Source of the DNA: Chaunax sp. Z400
Taxonomy: Eukaryota; Chordata; Actinopteri; Lophiiformes; Chaunacidae
Assembly (NCBI GenBank): GCA_037577475.1
Contig: CM075183.1
Span: forward strand, 19,108,781-19,172,780
Direction: 5' to 3'
Length of the DNA stretch: 64,000 nucleotides
In this document: positions 36,202 to 48,900 of the stretch, one piece after another
How positions within the stretch are numbered: the first letter of the stretch is position 1
Layout: each line of letters starts with the position of its first letter
Translations under genes and position numbers: made by a program
Notes under the pieces: generated by a model
The model's input: the letters and a program-made list of their open reading frames with translations, nothing else
What the model was told of the DNA's origin: nothing
The model's database searches: none

Positions 36202-39200
36202 TGATAATGAGGTGCCAAACATAAAAGGGCTGTAAATAAAAAAAATCCAGATTCCAATGAAGACATGTAAAAGATTTCTTTTTACTTTCATTTTTGGAGA
36301 CAGTTACGGTTCATTAATTTATTTGTTAAGAAATTAGAATATAGGTGTTGTTTTAAAATGTACTGAACTTGCTGAGTTGTGAGTTGTTTCGCTTTTCATC
36401 AGAGAAATTCAGTGAAAACCAAGAGGCCATGAGAAAAGTGTTGGGATTTGATTGCAATGCACAAAATACTTGTTTTCTGTTGCTATTATTGACAATTAGG
36501 CTATGTTTGCACCAACAAGGCCTTTGTGAGTGAATGGCAAGCTTACCAAGCTTCTTGGCAACAGCAGTGTCCTTCTTTTCATCCACAAGGCCAAATCCTA
36601 TGTCCTCATCTTCAAGATCGTCCAGAACTTGGGCTGCAAGCTGGTTGGAGACAGGGGGATGAGGTGGAGGGAGTCGGGCGAGGGAGATAAAGAGAGAGTT
36701 GTATTTAGTATCAGATGAAGGCTGATTCGCTTTCTGGCTAATCTAAGCGATTCACTCATCAGTCAATGATAGACGCTTCCTAATCTCAGACCTCCATTGA
36801 AAACATACTTTCAGTTTCATTTACACAAGTAACCCTTTGGCATTTCATGTTTATTTCAAGGCCTTTAAAGCAAAAGCTTTGGATTGCTGCCTTGCACTTT
36901 CTAAATCTGTGTGAAACTGAAGCCAACAATTGACAGCCCTCATAGCCCACGTGAGAGGAGCATGGACAGCAGGGTTCCCAGAAGAACAAGAGGGGCAGAA
37001 CTTGAGCCAACTATGTCGAGGGGAAGAGATGCTGCAACAGGTGTGGTGGAAAGGAGAGGAGCTCTCACTTTGTAAAGCGGCTGCATACATGTGCACACAT
37101 AATGTACAATTACAAGCATAAATTTGTTTCTCTTGACACACATTGATAAACTGTTTATCTCACAGTTACATACAAATTCAAACTACTATTTTCCTTTTTA
37201 ATGCAAATCTATTCTCCACTTTATTGCTTTTGCACTCAATTTAGCATATAGGCATAGACAAAATGCCCCTTTAATCGCCCCTTTAAATGTGAGGCTACAC
37301 ATTGTAAGAATCAAGTCAAAAGTGCAGCAACTTGCAAAGCAGCAAATGCCCCAAAGGACAAGCAGAAATAGCTTGTACAGTATGTTATGTGTGGATTATT
37401 ATGTTCTAAGTTGCTCATCACAGTGAATGTTTAAAGCCATCCATTCTTTTGGTCTCCAGAGTCCAGAGGTATGATCTCATGATTGGACCCGGGGCCAATT
37501 CTTCTCTAATCTGGTCTCGATCATTGGCTAATGTCCCTTGAAACACAGAAGCCAGATAATCACCATGAAACAGGCTTCTTTTATTTTAAAGGCTACATTC
37601 TTTTATTTTCTTATCTTATCTTATCTTATCTTTATGGCAGTATAGACGTACAAGTTCTGCTGTGTTGGGCTGCATATTAGGTACTATATGGTACTAGGTA
37701 TGCAAAACCAAGACCTAGCCAAGACTTCACAAGAAAGATAATATGATTTTTGTAATTTGTGACCATTTACGATTCATTGATGTTTGATTCATTGATGTTT
37801 CTATGGATGAATGGGTGGGATAATGGATGGACATGATTACTAGAGTAGATCAGAGCCTTTTTAGAACAATTTAACAGTTTACTTTTCTCTTTCATAACTA
37901 AAGCAGCTTGCCTTGGCACACAAAGTACAGTCAAAATATTGACACAGCCCAAGCTGCTATTGCTAGACTTTGAAAGCAGTTCAGTCTCCATTGGTCTGTG
38001 TTGATTACATCGGTTTCAAACTAAACTGCAGTCAAGGATGGGAAGAGAACAACCAGCAGATACCGCAGCAGCAGAGGAATCCGTGTATCGCAGCCCAGCT
38101 TTGCAGACACAAACGGCAGACCTTGACATACCTGAAAGATAATTGCTGCTTGACTTGTGGTCAACTGCAAGAAGAGGTAATGCTTTAGGGCAAAGCACAA
38201 TAGTCACAGCCTCCAGGTTTACAACAAATCGGAGTGGCCTTCACAGGAGACAAAATAGGTCCAAACTTAAACACTGGCATTATACTTGGGCAATTAAAGC
38301 CCTACTTACATAGAGTATGTAGGGTACTGTCTGTAACACTTTCCTTGTAGTCCCCCTATTAAGCATTATCAAGAAGTGTACCTGCATATAATAAATTAAT
38401 ATAAAATATTGTAATGTACTCATATAACTTTAAAAGGACATTTCACAGTATTAATTTAAGCATTTTCTGATGATAATATTTCATATTAAAAGAGATTATA
38501 TTAGGCTTTTTTGGATTTCCCTTGCATTTATTGTGTCATATAGCTTTTTTGTACATATAAAAGTCTGCAAAGTTACAAAGGCTAAAGGACAAACCAAAGA
38601 AAATGATTCTCTCCTTCAGAAAACACTGTCCCTGAAGGCCTGAGACGACATCCATGTTGTCTAAAGAAGCTCTAGTGACAGTTCAGCCTGGGAGAGTATT
38701 CCTTTGGACGCTTTGCCATAGTTTATTTCTCATACCATCTTGTCATTCACACATCTCATGCATGCTCAGTCTTAATTTCCTGCTGTCATCATCTGGGGCT
38801 GTTAATTGAGATATCAGCTGTTCGAATCAGATGGTCACATCTATCCAATATCACAGCGACACACATTCACTGTCATCTTGCTGCTACCTTTTTAAAATAT
38901 GATTCTCTCTGTAGTTAATTCGTGTTTTTGCAGATTCATTAGCCTCATCAGGCTCGGCAGGGTCATCAGCCACCACCACCACTCCAATGGTGGGGGTTTA
39001 TCTGCAGCTGCTCAGGACAGGTGCCCCTCGATCACAATCTCCCTGAAGAGTCTGAGCACCAGAGACTTTCTGACAAACTAATCATCACATATCCTCTGCT
39101 GCAGGAAACAGTTGATTGATACCTGACCTCACTCTTGCTCCTCTCCCAACATTTTAGTGGAAGTACTTTGATGTCACTTTAATGAGCACTAGCTCAGATA

Positions 39201-42200
39201 ACTTCTGTGTCTGTGTTGCTGCAGGTTGTAAATGTATTTTATGAACACCCCCTGAAAGTAATAATAATATATTCATATTCATTCAGTTGCTTGGCAACAT
39301 TGTGCGACTTTCATTATCACCCAGCAGCTAGCTTGCTCAGACTATAAACTTGTAACATTTGAGGCCCTCTGGCCGGTGAGGCTGATGATAATACAGATCA
39401 GATAGAGTGTTTCAGATGGTGGGTGAATAGAGGTGCTGCAGCAATATACAATTAAATTTTATTCAAGAATGTAAACGTCTTTTAGTAGAGCCCCAATTAA
39501 AAGGAAAATGGCCTCTTTAACATATAGAAATAAGCTTTTTTTGTGTGCACAGAAAAAAGGTTGGGATATTTAACTCAAAGGAAGAGTTTTAGCTAACAAA
39601 TGTGTGAATAAAGTCCAATATATGTTTACAACTACATTAAAATTAACTATGTATTAAATGTTTATGTACTGCTCATAAATGCTAAGTAGGTCTTAAGTTT
39701 TATGCGACTCTCATTACCTGAGGACCACATGTTCTTCCCACTAAGTGCAGCTGGATGTCTTCATTTGCCAAAAAGAATCTACCAGTTTTGTCAAGAATAA
39801 AGTTGTGTGACAAAATTTCAGATGAAATTGTAGCTTTTTAATTATTAAAAATACATTCTTGCTTTCTCCATTCTTTTTCTTTGAACCAGAAAATACAAAT
39901 TATTTTTTGTTTTTTTCAATCACTGCCTGGAAGCATAAGACTGTCAAGTAATATCGAAACATCTTACAAACATATATTTAAATCCTGCAGTGATGGTTTC
40001 ACCAACATTAAGAAGCATCGCTGTAGCGCAGAGTTTGACCTCAGACACAAATTAAATGACACTTTTTATGAAGTCTGATGTGCTACATGGAAGAGGGATG
40101 TCAAAATCAGGGTGTAGTTTTGCATTTGTTTGCATGCTCTTGCAGTAGATTGTAGTAACACCATACAGAAGTCAAACTTTTTCTTACAAAAACAAAACAA
40201 TAAAAAACACTGTACTGCTGTAGAAGTAGTTTTAAAGAAGACATTTAACACGACAACACTAAAGATACATTAACAAAATTCACTCGCCAGCTTGAATTTT
40301 CATATCTTGTTTGTCCAAAACTATTCCCCAAAGCTCACGCTATATTCTCCTCCCTGTTACCTCCGTGCATGGCCATATTCGTAACACGGGGGTATTTATA
40401 AGAGGCGAAGTTGTGGGTGCTTGCTTGCAGTGGGGTGGAAAGCGAAGCAGGGTCTCCCACGGCTATATAAGGGCGTGTAAGAAAGCCTGTTGAGGAGCAG
40501 AAAAGAAGGCTGAGATCCATTACATGGAGATATGGGTATGGAAGGAGGAGGGAAGGAAGGCATGGTTGATGAATTGAGGAAGACACTTGTCAGGCCAGTT
40601 TCTTCATCACTGTGATCTCCTCTGTCTATCATGCTCATGAGTTTATTCTCTTTATGCCTCCTGGTGTTTTTTGGGTTTTTTTCTTCTTCCTGACCCCCTC
40701 TTTTCTCTGAACGCCTGACACCCCTCCACCCTTCCTCATCCGCCCCCTTGCTATTACCCAACCCACGCAGAGAGGTCAGCAGTGCAATCGCTTGGCTCCA
40801 TCTCCCGATGCCTGGTCAATGTCAGCTCATCAGGTGACACGAGATGAGGGCAAGGTGCCACGGTGAGTAAAACGTGCTACACTTGGCCGTGGCACGGTGG
40901 CACCAGGTGATGGGCTAGGCTAGGAGAGGGTGGAGGGATTTTTAATGACAATCACCACCTACTGCTGTCTAATATGTGCTATCTTTGCTGCAACTGCTAA
41001 CTTAAAGCAGTGCTCCCTTATTTTGGAGTATAGAACACTCCACCTCTGTTGATTTGAATAATGTCTCTGTAAAGGTTATACCTTGTGCTGTTGCAGTTGC
41101 TTGGATTCCCAATAGTTACTTTCTATTTGTGTTCATCTGTTTGGCACATGCTTTACTCCAAAGCGACATACAAAGTAGGCACAGTTCAAACCGCAAGAAG
41201 ATGCCTCTGAGAATAAAGCCCCATTTCCACTGTGTGGTTCGGATAAGAATAAGAATGAGAACAAGAAGGAGAACGAGGATAAGAATAAGGATAAGAATAA
41301 GAATGAGAACAAGAAGGAGAATAAGGATAAGAATAAGAATGAGAATAAGGATAAGAATGAGAATAATACACATTTCTTTAAAAACTAGGGGTTACCAGGG
41401 TTACTAAGTGCTTTACAAGCAAAAATAAAATGGTAGACAAACAATGACCAAATCTAATTAAAACAGCTAAAGGTTATCCAACATTAAGTAAAGCTAGATA
41501 AATACAAAAGCGGTAAATGTAGTAAAAATAGAGCATAAATACGATTATTTTTAAAAATCTAATTACAAAAGAGATTAGATATTGTCTCTTTATAAAAAAA
41601 AATAGATTTCAAGCAGTAACTCCAAAATAAATTATATTTCAAGATGGATTTAATAAAGGTTAAGGAGCCCGTCTGCCTGCTGTACTCTGTATGGTACAAC
41701 AATCAACTTGCAGAAGCTTGGAACTTATTTGACAGAGAGGGTAATGAAAATATGTCTCTTCTTTGTTGTTGTTGTTGTTGTTGAAAACAATGTAAACTTA
41801 GTATAATTTGGGGGGGGGGGGGGGAATGAGCAGACAAAAAACAGATTACTTTAAAGTTTTACACTGGAATGAAATTATGAGAAATTAATGGCTTCATGGT
41901 GACATTTAAAAAGTCTAACCCTACAAGATTCTTGGGAACACATTTAAACAGTAAACGTACGTCTGATGGGCTTTAACATGCTGACATCCACAAACAAGTG
42001 ATTAATACTCCCAACAGCAACAACACACAGTCTGGTCTGCTACCTATAATGAAGGAACATTAAAAGGTTTTCAAACCAGCAGTATTGTCCATCTTCCAGC
42101 TCTAGCAGGTGTCCTGGGATGTGTCCAAAATTAGAAGTTAAACCAGCTTCTCCCTCAGCCAGATGGTAAATTATTAACGGCTACTGTAACACGTCATGAC

Positions 42201-42676
42201 GCTCTACACCAGGCTCTTACATAACACCGAGCCGGGGTGGCCATAAAAGATTCAGATACAACAGTCAACACACACTGTGACTGTAACTGTATTAGGAAGG
42301 AGATGAACCAGGAGATGAGACTCAGTGTTTCTGAAATACTGCTTTATAAACTGCTCTTCTGATTCGTTTCACATGGAGCTTACTATTTTCACTGTTCTAA
42401 AGCACTACGTGTTCTCACAGGGAGATACGCATGGAAAGCTTTTAGAAATCTCAAAGGCACACAAGCTGATTCACGACAACAAATTTGTGAGGGCAGAAGT
42501 GTCAAGGTGCTCAGTGCAGCAGTGATGTGTTTATTGACTGAAGCTGTTGGGATGTGATGTGGAGTCTCTGTATTCATAGGATGGTTTGAATTTCAGTGAG
42601 CTGCTATTGGTACTATACAAAAATTAACAAGTTTTCTCACTATTGCTTCAAATACATAATGGTTATGTTCACTTTG

Positions 42677-42718
<42 letters not shown>

Positions 42719-42763
42719 GTATTATTCTATTTAAATACATAATAGTTATGTTCCCTTTGAATG

Positions 42764-42799
<36 letters not shown>

Positions 42800-42869
42800 G
42801 ATTCTATTTAAATACATAATGGTTATGTTCCCTTTGAATGTTTAGTATAATTATTATTATTATTATTAA

Positions 42870-42920
<51 letters not shown>

Positions 42921-45900
42921 GTATTGATTCTATTTAATACATTTAAATCCACTTAAAATACTGAGATCTGACATCAGGCAGCATTTCAGCAAATTTTCCC
43001 GCCAAAAACTGGCAAACTAATTTGTACTGCAAGATATATAGGAAGAATATTTAACGAGAACAATATTAAAAATAAGGTGATTCCATATTGTAAATTGTAA
43101 ATTAAACATAAATAGAGTGTGAATTCTGTATTGAAAATTCACATTTTGATTTTTCATGTTGTGCGTTGTGCGTACACACAATTTCTACCACAGTATTTAC
43201 ATATTCGGAGCAATGATTGCAACAATCAGTGGTATACCCCACCCTGGAATATCATTATCAACAATATTTAAGTTCCATGGTGTACTTGGAGTGTGTGCAG
43301 CAGCCACTGCACCATCTCCAGTGCGCTCTATGCATCTAAAAGCACAGCTGTGTTCACTGTAGCAATTTTAGACACAAAAACTATACATGCAAACTATTCA
43401 TCTCCAAAGAGGGGCTTCGTTCCTCTACCATTATACTCTAAATATTCTACAAACATTTTACAAAAGCATGCAAAATATATCAATTCCTTTACCTCAGAAA
43501 GGGGCGAAAAGATGATTCCGTAGAGTTTTATACATTTCATCATGTCATATTCAGTTGACACTAACACTTCTAGACAAAAATGCATTTTCCAAGAGTCGCA
43601 TTGAAGCGGATGGACAGATCATGTTTGTGACAATAGTTCAGTTTAGCACTATCCAATAAAGCATTAGACGCCGTAGGTGATCCATACTGTGACAGCTGCA
43701 GGAGCTTCTATTATTAATCTATCTTCAAACCACAGGTGGCTCCTGACAAACTGGACGCTCGCCTGGCCAGAAAACAGACATCACTGCCCATCAACACTTA
43801 TGAGAATAACGCCAAGGGTGCTTCGCCCAAAAATAAGTCCTGTCACATTCAATGACATCACTTCTGGCTAATTAGTTCTTAATTTAGGGCCTCTTTTATT
43901 GTTAATTAGGGAGTCTGGAGGCAGCGTGGCGAAGGTTAGAGGAGATCTGTGATATCAGTAAAAGTGAAACAGGTCTTTTAACATACTCAGCTGAGGACTA
44001 ACGGGAGCTCTTTACGATATTTGGCAGTCTGTTGGACGGTTACAGAATATAACAAGGACGAAATAAAGTGGCATGAATCTAAAGTGGACTTAATGATAAA
44101 TGGGGCCATTGGGACTGAACCTGCTGGCCCAGCCTGGTCCAAGATAACTTGTGGTAATGAGATCCGGCCCTACTTGTGCGTTGTTGTCATGGTGTGGTAA
44201 TGTGTCCCCCTTCAAATCAGAGTCGGTAATAGTTCTCTCGCTGCCTGTCAGGTTCACAGGTTGTAGAATAGGATGGATGCTCCGGAGGACAAACGTACGT
44301 ATGAGTTAACACTGACTGACTCAGAAGAATGATATTGATAGAACTGGACAATGGGCGTGTTTTAATACTGAACTTAACATTTATTTAAATTGAAGTTCTG
44401 GTTTTATTTCTACCAGAGAAACATCTAGCATCAACAGGCTACGGCGCATTGCCTAACATAGCATACATCTATTATTTCTGTCTTTCTATCAATACCATCT
44501 ACTACTAATACAAATGTATGCATGAGATTTTTGTGCCGGTGAATGCAAGGAGGGCTCCGATAGTCAGTTTGGATATTGGTTCCCACGGCAACAGTCTGAC
44601 CTTTTCCAAGATCTCCCAGAAGGAGATTAGAGAAGACAAAGCAGAAGCTGACGATTCCGTGCACATTATGCACCTATGACACCTTCCTCAGGTGTTGACA
44701 CCTATATAAAGCAATATATTGATCAATAAATAAAGGCTTCATTTACAGCCTCAGTCACCATACTGTTCTCTTTAGAAACCAAAGAAATATTTTCTGATTG
44801 TGGCATTAGTGGAGAAGTATGGGGATCACCAAAATTACAAGGCTTCATGGCACAAAATTCCCTCAAACAGTTGTTGAGATATTTCCTGAAGTGGCAGACC
44901 GATCAATCAGCTTCCATCTCACAGCTAATAGCATTGCTAAAACTGACTTGTTTTAGCTTTTTAACCTTACCTCTATTCACAATATTCCCACATGATACAG
45001 AAAATATCTGCAAACTGCAGAATGAAGAAAGAAGAAGAAACCCTGCAGTGTTTTTAAATGAGTTTTCTATTTAAGGCATGTCAAATGCAATCTTAGAAAT
45101 CACAGCATGTGATAATTATACCTTTGTCATCAGTGAATATCACTCAGCGAACATTCATATAGTTCTATATATTCTATTTAATGGTATCTTTGCATATATT
45201 GTGTGCTTTTATGCTATTTTGTGCCCTTTTTCTTATTTTTCTTTGTTTTTTATCTAATAAACCTGCATTTTTAGCTAAATATGTTACATTAACATCATAA
45301 TAACATCGATGCTTAACGTCCCCGATGAATAAATAAAGCTGAAACCCTGCATTCAGATGTATAAATTGCATTTTTATTCCCTGTGGGTGCTGCAGATAGA
45401 CCAGTATGACTTTTAGGATGGGGTGAATGAGGTTTGGTTACTGCTATCTGTTCACACAGTTTACTGAATGATACACAGGGTGTCATAGCAACAGTTTGTG
45501 TGTGTATTTATGGGGGGGGGGGTGTTAGTGTGTTAGTAAAGACGGTCCCAAGTAAAAGATGGCTGCAATCTGAGCTGTGTGGAGTGCAGTGATTGATGAG
45601 TTTGGGCGTTTACAGTATGCAGTATGCCAAAGGTCAAACAGAGAAGGAGGAAGAGAGAATGAATATGCAGACGGCCCCAAATTAAAAATTCATTATGTCA
45701 AAGCCTTTGGCATATGGGCTCTAATTTTGCATCCAAAGTTATTATAAAAGACCTGATATTTTTGGCTAAAGTGCAGCAGGTGAGGCGAGGTTGTATTGAA
45801 AGGCCGTCTCATCAGGACTGTGGGATCCATCTCATGCCTCCTGAATGTGCTTCCAGTTTATTAAACAGATTGTTTAATTTAAACTGAATGTTAGACACCT

Positions 45901-48900
45901 GTGATTGCTCCTCCAGATATTGAAAGGTGATGGAAAAAATTGCATGCAGAGAGCTATTTTAAACCCTGTTGCTGAGCCAAACACTGCAGCATAAGCTCAA
46001 GCAGTGGCGGATTGCTGTTGCTGTTCACGTATTACGTTAGTATATTATTATATATTACATATTCACTGACATCTCCTGATGAAACTTGGTTATAGGTTTT
46101 TTGTCTTCACTTCTCTTAATGTTTTTCTTCACAATATTCCCATACTAAATAAAAACATTCACCCCACAGCTCATGCATTAAATGCACATTTTGTGACAAT
46201 ACATCTCTTTCATTAAATGATTTAAAAACTCCATTAAAATGTCATATTGATATATATTGCTTTTTGACAACCCTCAGGCACTACAGGGGGCGGGTTGCCA
46301 CAGCCTAACTCAGTGGTAGGATACTCTGGATTATTTTTCACAGACTAAGATAACTCAAGATGGGGTCAAAGGTGACATTTTGGTCATATTTTAACAGTGA
46401 CAGGGCAACTCTTTCCATCACTGGAAATTGCTGAGTTTGCTGGTGACGTTTGCATACATCATCGGATGCTCGCCTGCAAGACTTGGCTTAAAAATATAGA
46501 CATACAGAAAAGTTGGAATTAAACCCTAATATTTGTTGAATTTTTACATCATAAAGACATTCCTAACATTCCTCCGAGGTGCGCACTCAGCTCGTCTGTG
46601 TGAGACTAGACTAGACCAGCCTTTGTGATACAGTCACACGACTGAAGTAAGGCATTTCATTGTTTTGAAAATGCAGGTGACAACTTTATTTTCCCCAAAG
46701 ACATCTAACACATTTCCGTAGGGATTTTGAAATCCAGAGAAGTCTTAGCATTGACATGAACGCGTTTGTGACAGCACCGCTTCACTGGAAGGATTTGCTA
46801 CTTGTCTTAACTGAAGGGATTTCTGGGGCGGCATGGAGACATAGTGGGTAAGCGCTGTTGCCTCCTAGCAAGATGACCCCGGGTTCAAATCCACCTGAGG
46901 ACCTGGGACTCTTTCTGTCTGGATTCCGTGGGTTCCCTCAAGGTTCTCCGGCTTCCAGAGGACAATAGTAGTATATGTGAATTGGTGACTCTAAAGTCAG
47001 AACAGTGGGTTCTACTTTTGTATTCAACACAAAAATTTGGTATGGTGCTTTTGAGAATCGATACAGTATCAGAAAACATAATGTCACGAAACTCAAGTGT
47101 ATTGATATTGTCTCCTGTCACTGCAATCATGACTAACATGAGAGCAGTGCAGACTTCCGTAAGCCCAACAGGTTTGTGCACCAACAACAACGAACAAATT
47201 TAATGTGACTATTGATATACAGGATGCTCTCATGAGCAAATCAAGCTTTGATTTTTCTCAAAATAAGATACAGACAAATGTTTGTCATAGATTTAAACAA
47301 AGTCAGTTCAGATTTGATTCCCTGAGATCTGCGCTTTGATAATTCATACTTCCTGAGTCACAGGTGGTAATGACCAGCTATTTTAAGCATGCCTTATAAA
47401 CACTGCTTGTGCTCGTTTCTGATTGGCTGAATGATCACAGGAAGTCAGTATCTGAGTAACGGCCCAGTAGGGACCTGCTCCAGTATGCATCTCTCTCTCT
47501 CGAGCCAAGAAGCCCAGCTTGGCAGCATAGAGAGGAAATTGATCAGATCCGATGACTTGGGTATGGAAGTGATGGTTTAGGACTTCAGGCTGCACCCAGA
47601 GGGATGGACAGTGATACAAAACAGTGTGTTGTTGAAGGCTGACAGAACAGTGGGAGCATCAGTCGAGGTGAGATATGGCCCGAAACGCTCGGTCCATCTC
47701 GGGAGGGCTGTCAGCCTCTTGCCAAACATGCAGGGCTGTGCTGGGCTATTTACAGAGGTGACTTATGGCGGCGGTGTAAAGTACACTGTATCTCTGTAAG
47801 AAGACACCGCTGCTCTGACAGGCAGAGGATTGCTGTGGTGAATATACACTGGCTGACACTGGGGCCCAGGTGCATCGACTTTGGGCCACATGATGAGTCC
47901 TTTAGATAAATTTATCAAGTAAGAGTTTCTGGAACGCGCTTCGCCAAACGATTAGCAATTGAACAGCACCTCAGCGGTAGCTGTTGAAAGACATTTATAG
48001 TGCTCCTCAGTGCGATTTACAGACCTGCTGTCTTCTCTGTATATTAATAGAGCCTCTGGTTGACTGGCAGTTAAACTGAGCTGTAAATATAACGCAGGCA
48101 GTGTGTGCAGGCAGAATCAACCATACAACACTTGGGAAGTACACAATATCGATTATTTTCCTGGGTTCTATTCGGCGACCCCTACATACTTTTGTACATC
48201 CTCTACTTCGTCATCGATACAACCGCAGTGGGGCAGTGAAGTTAAAAAGTTTTTCGACAACAACAAATATGGCGACGGTTGTGATAATGTACCTAGTAAA
48301 TACAAAGCGGTAAAAGCGGTGGTAATGATGTACTCACCGATGGTCTGTGAGGCCATTAGGTACATCGAGACATGAGGACGGAGAGTTTTTACACTTTATC
48401 GCTTCACTTTTTCCTTAAATGAGTGGCATTGTGTTTATCAAGGGTGTGAAATATGCCATCAAATGTGTCCGTAAAAGGGAAACTTTTTAAGTAAAGTGCC
48501 AATTGCAGAAATATTTCATGCATGGCACTAAAGACACTTTGGTTAGCAATGATCATGAATTGTATTTGTATGTATGAAATGGTTTAATAGATGCACTTAA
48601 CTGATGCAGTCGAATGACTTTTGATCCAATATATTAATTCAATATGAAACCTTGCATCTCAAGTACAAGGTTTTTGTGCTCTGGCAACAGCTATATGAAC
48701 AGGAATGACCTGACTAGCATGGTGTGACTAAGGGAATGCTAACTTAACATTACAGCAAAATTGTTGGCAGCTATTCTGAATGGCTCCACTCAGAGGCAGC
48801 AGGGCGAATAGCCTACCATCCCGTAGAGAGGCAACAGTCTCTCCTCAAAGTGTTGCACACAAAAAGTGACAGAAGTTGCTGAGTGTAGACCTGCCTATAT

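Noticed and set aside
40455..40480. TATATAAG core promoter for an intronic gene in casq1 intron 1
   Set aside because: No exon, start codon context or donor follows it. TATA words are common in this AT-rich intron.
41054..41407. Arg/Ile-repeat frame, and possible repeat-spacer array resembling CRISPR
   Set aside because: The units are contiguous 6-bp repeats without unique spacers, in a vertebrate intron. It is a minisatellite, not CRISPR and not coding.
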